A stretch of 64,000 nucleotides of DNA. It comes from Giesbergeria anulus (GTDB taxonomy: Bacteria; Pseudomonadota; Gammaproteobacteria; Burkholderiales; Burkholderiaceae_C). Below are positions 63,201 to 64,000 of the stretch, one piece after another. The first letter of the stretch is position 1; the number at the start of each line of letters is the position of its first letter. The DNA is taken from contig NZ_FOGD01000002.1 in the NCBI RefSeq assembly GCF_900111115.1, forward strand, positions 496,001 through 560,000, in the 5' to 3' direction. The position numbers were made by a program, and so were the translations under genes. Under the pieces are notes generated by a model. It ran no database searches. It saw only the letters and a list, made by a program, of their open reading frames with translations, and was not told the DNA's origin.

Positions 63201-64000
63201 ATGTTACGACCACTGGCTGGGTGGGCGGTCTTGCTGTTGGCGCTGTTGGTGTATTGGGCACAACTGTACCAATCGCACCAAGCCCAGTTGCAGCAGGTGC
63301 AGACGCAAGCCCGGCAGGGGGCTGCCCAAACCGTTCATGCATTAGCCTTGCAAACCGAGGCCATGATCCGCAAGATTGACTATGTGGCGGTGCATCTGGG
63401 CGAGCACTGGATGACGCAAAAACGCCAGGATTTTCTGGAAGGGTTGCGCGTGACGCAACAAACCTTTAGCGCGGACACCTTGGCCGAAGTCAGCGTGGCT
63501 GACGCGCAAGGCCACATGGTGTTTTCTAGCCTATTGTCGGATGAATCACCCCAAAGTGCGGATGGTGAACCCATCTCCATTGCCAAACAAGAGTATTTCA
63601 CGGCCCATCTAGAAAATGTTGATGAGCCGCCGCACCTTTTTATCAGCCACCCCATGCTGGGCTGGGCATCACAGCAGTGGATCGTGCAGTTCTCCCGGCC
63701 TTTGTACGATGCACAGAGCCAGTTTGCGGGCATAGTGGTGGTGTCGATTTCAGCACGGCATTTGTCGCGGGCTTTGCAAGAGGTTTTTCCTGACCCAGTG
63801 GATATAGCCCTGCTCTTGCGGGCCGATGGCGCATACATCGCACGTTCTCAAGGCATGGAACGGGTGCTGGGCCGGTCGGTGCCAAGCACACGCCAGTTTT
63901 TAACCGATCCCTCGGCCATGCACGGCATTTACGAAGCAGCGGCCAACCCCGATGGTATCGAGCGCTACTATGCTTGGCACCGGGCCGTAAGCTACCCCGT
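63201..64000 (+). CDS. Membrane sensor with periplasmic Cache-type domain, N-terminal part (runs off window)
   Basis: The first 266 codons of a gene cut by the window's right edge. A membrane helix (WAVLLLALLVYWAQLY) is followed by a periplasmic domain that looks like a double-Cache (PDC) sensor: ALALQTEAMIRKIDYVAVHL at its start, then AEVSVADAQGHMVFSS, a KQEYFTAH element, FISHPMLGW, VQFSRPLYDAQSQFAGIVVV and LLRADGAYIARSQG. Such N termini usually precede GGDEF, EAL or kinase domains, which cannot be seen here. The frame is open upstream from 63075, so TTG 63132 or GTG 63168 could also be the start. No strong ribosome site is present. Confidence 0.75.
   Translation, partial: MLRPLAGWAVLLLALLVYWAQLYQSHQAQLQQVQTQARQGAAQTVHALALQTEAMIRKIDYVAVHLGEHWMTQKRQDFLEGLRVTQQTFSADTLAEVSVADAQGHMVFSSLLSDESPQSADGEPISIAKQEYFTAHLENVDEPPHLFISHPMLGWASQQWIVQFSRPLYDAQSQFAGIVVVSISARHLSRALQEVFPDPVDIALLLRADGAYIARSQGMERVLGRSVPSTRQFLTDPSAMHGIYEAAANPDGIERYYAWHRAVSYP

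Overview
The window looks like a chromosomal segment of a betaproteobacterium of the order Burkholderiales, most likely family Comamonadaceae. The evidence is GC-rich coding DNA, the gene order pilMNOPQ-aroK-aroB, System II (ResB/CcsA) cytochrome c maturation beside a cytochrome c4, a TctA/TctB carboxylate transporter, a TrpS with a C-terminal extension, and the cyaY-lptM-lysA block beside a divergent ponA. No rRNA, tRNA, CRISPR array, prophage or plasmid function was seen. Gene density is high and no gene-free stretch exceeds 300 bases. The assignment rests on gene order and protein character, not on a database search.

Layout. 1-4.6 kb: 5' part of a GspE-type ATPase gene, then the phospholipid-trafficking operon mlaFEDACB (minus strand). 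4.7-7.4 kb: S-adenosylmethionine decarboxylase, a chemoreceptor and a free periplasmic Cache-domain protein. 7.5-13.8 kb: glutamate synthase gltBD with a clear terminator. 13.8-14.7 kb: a REP-associated tyrosine transposase bounded by 24-base inverted repeats, the right one overlapping the stop codon of the next gene. 14.7-16.9 kb: methyltransferase-like, DUF1415 and unknown genes. 16.9-26.8 kb: a minus-strand unit pilM-N-O-P-Q, a 982-residue Ig-repeat lipoprotein, aroK and aroB. 27-32.2 kb: ponA, cyaY, lptM, lysA and a diiron metallo-beta-lactamase-fold protein. 32.2-36.9 kb: tctBA, a second GspE/PilB-like ATPase and a spermidine-synthase-like protein.

37-45 kb: GAF protein, tatD, lolCD, a SulP transporter, an RpfE-like gene coupled to recJ, and a YqhA-family membrane protein. 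45.6-51.1 kb: a second chemoreceptor with a CheR-docking-like tail, then a co-directional block of PHP phosphoesterase, YciO/Sua5-family protein, site-2 protease and trpS. 51.1-57.2 kb: a diguanylate cyclase, ccsB, resB and cytochrome c4. 57.3-64 kb: engB, an AhpD-like protein, a PAS-LuxR regulator divergent from the CoA-transferase pair scoAB across a perfect 28-base palindrome, an HD-GYP protein, a pseudouridine synthase, and the N-terminal part of a membrane sensor cut by the window edge.

Themes. Much of the content concerns envelope biogenesis (mla, lol, ponA, pil, lptM) and environmental sensing (two chemoreceptors, GGDEF, HD-GYP, Cache, GAF, PAS-LuxR). The most unusual element is the Ig-repeat lipoprotein inserted between pilQ and aroK. 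It is a candidate secretin- or pilus-associated surface protein, and four of its domains recur at an exact 252-base period. Next in interest are the scoAB palindrome, the inverted repeat that brackets a promoter upstream of the diiron protein, and the free Cache protein paired with a chemoreceptor.
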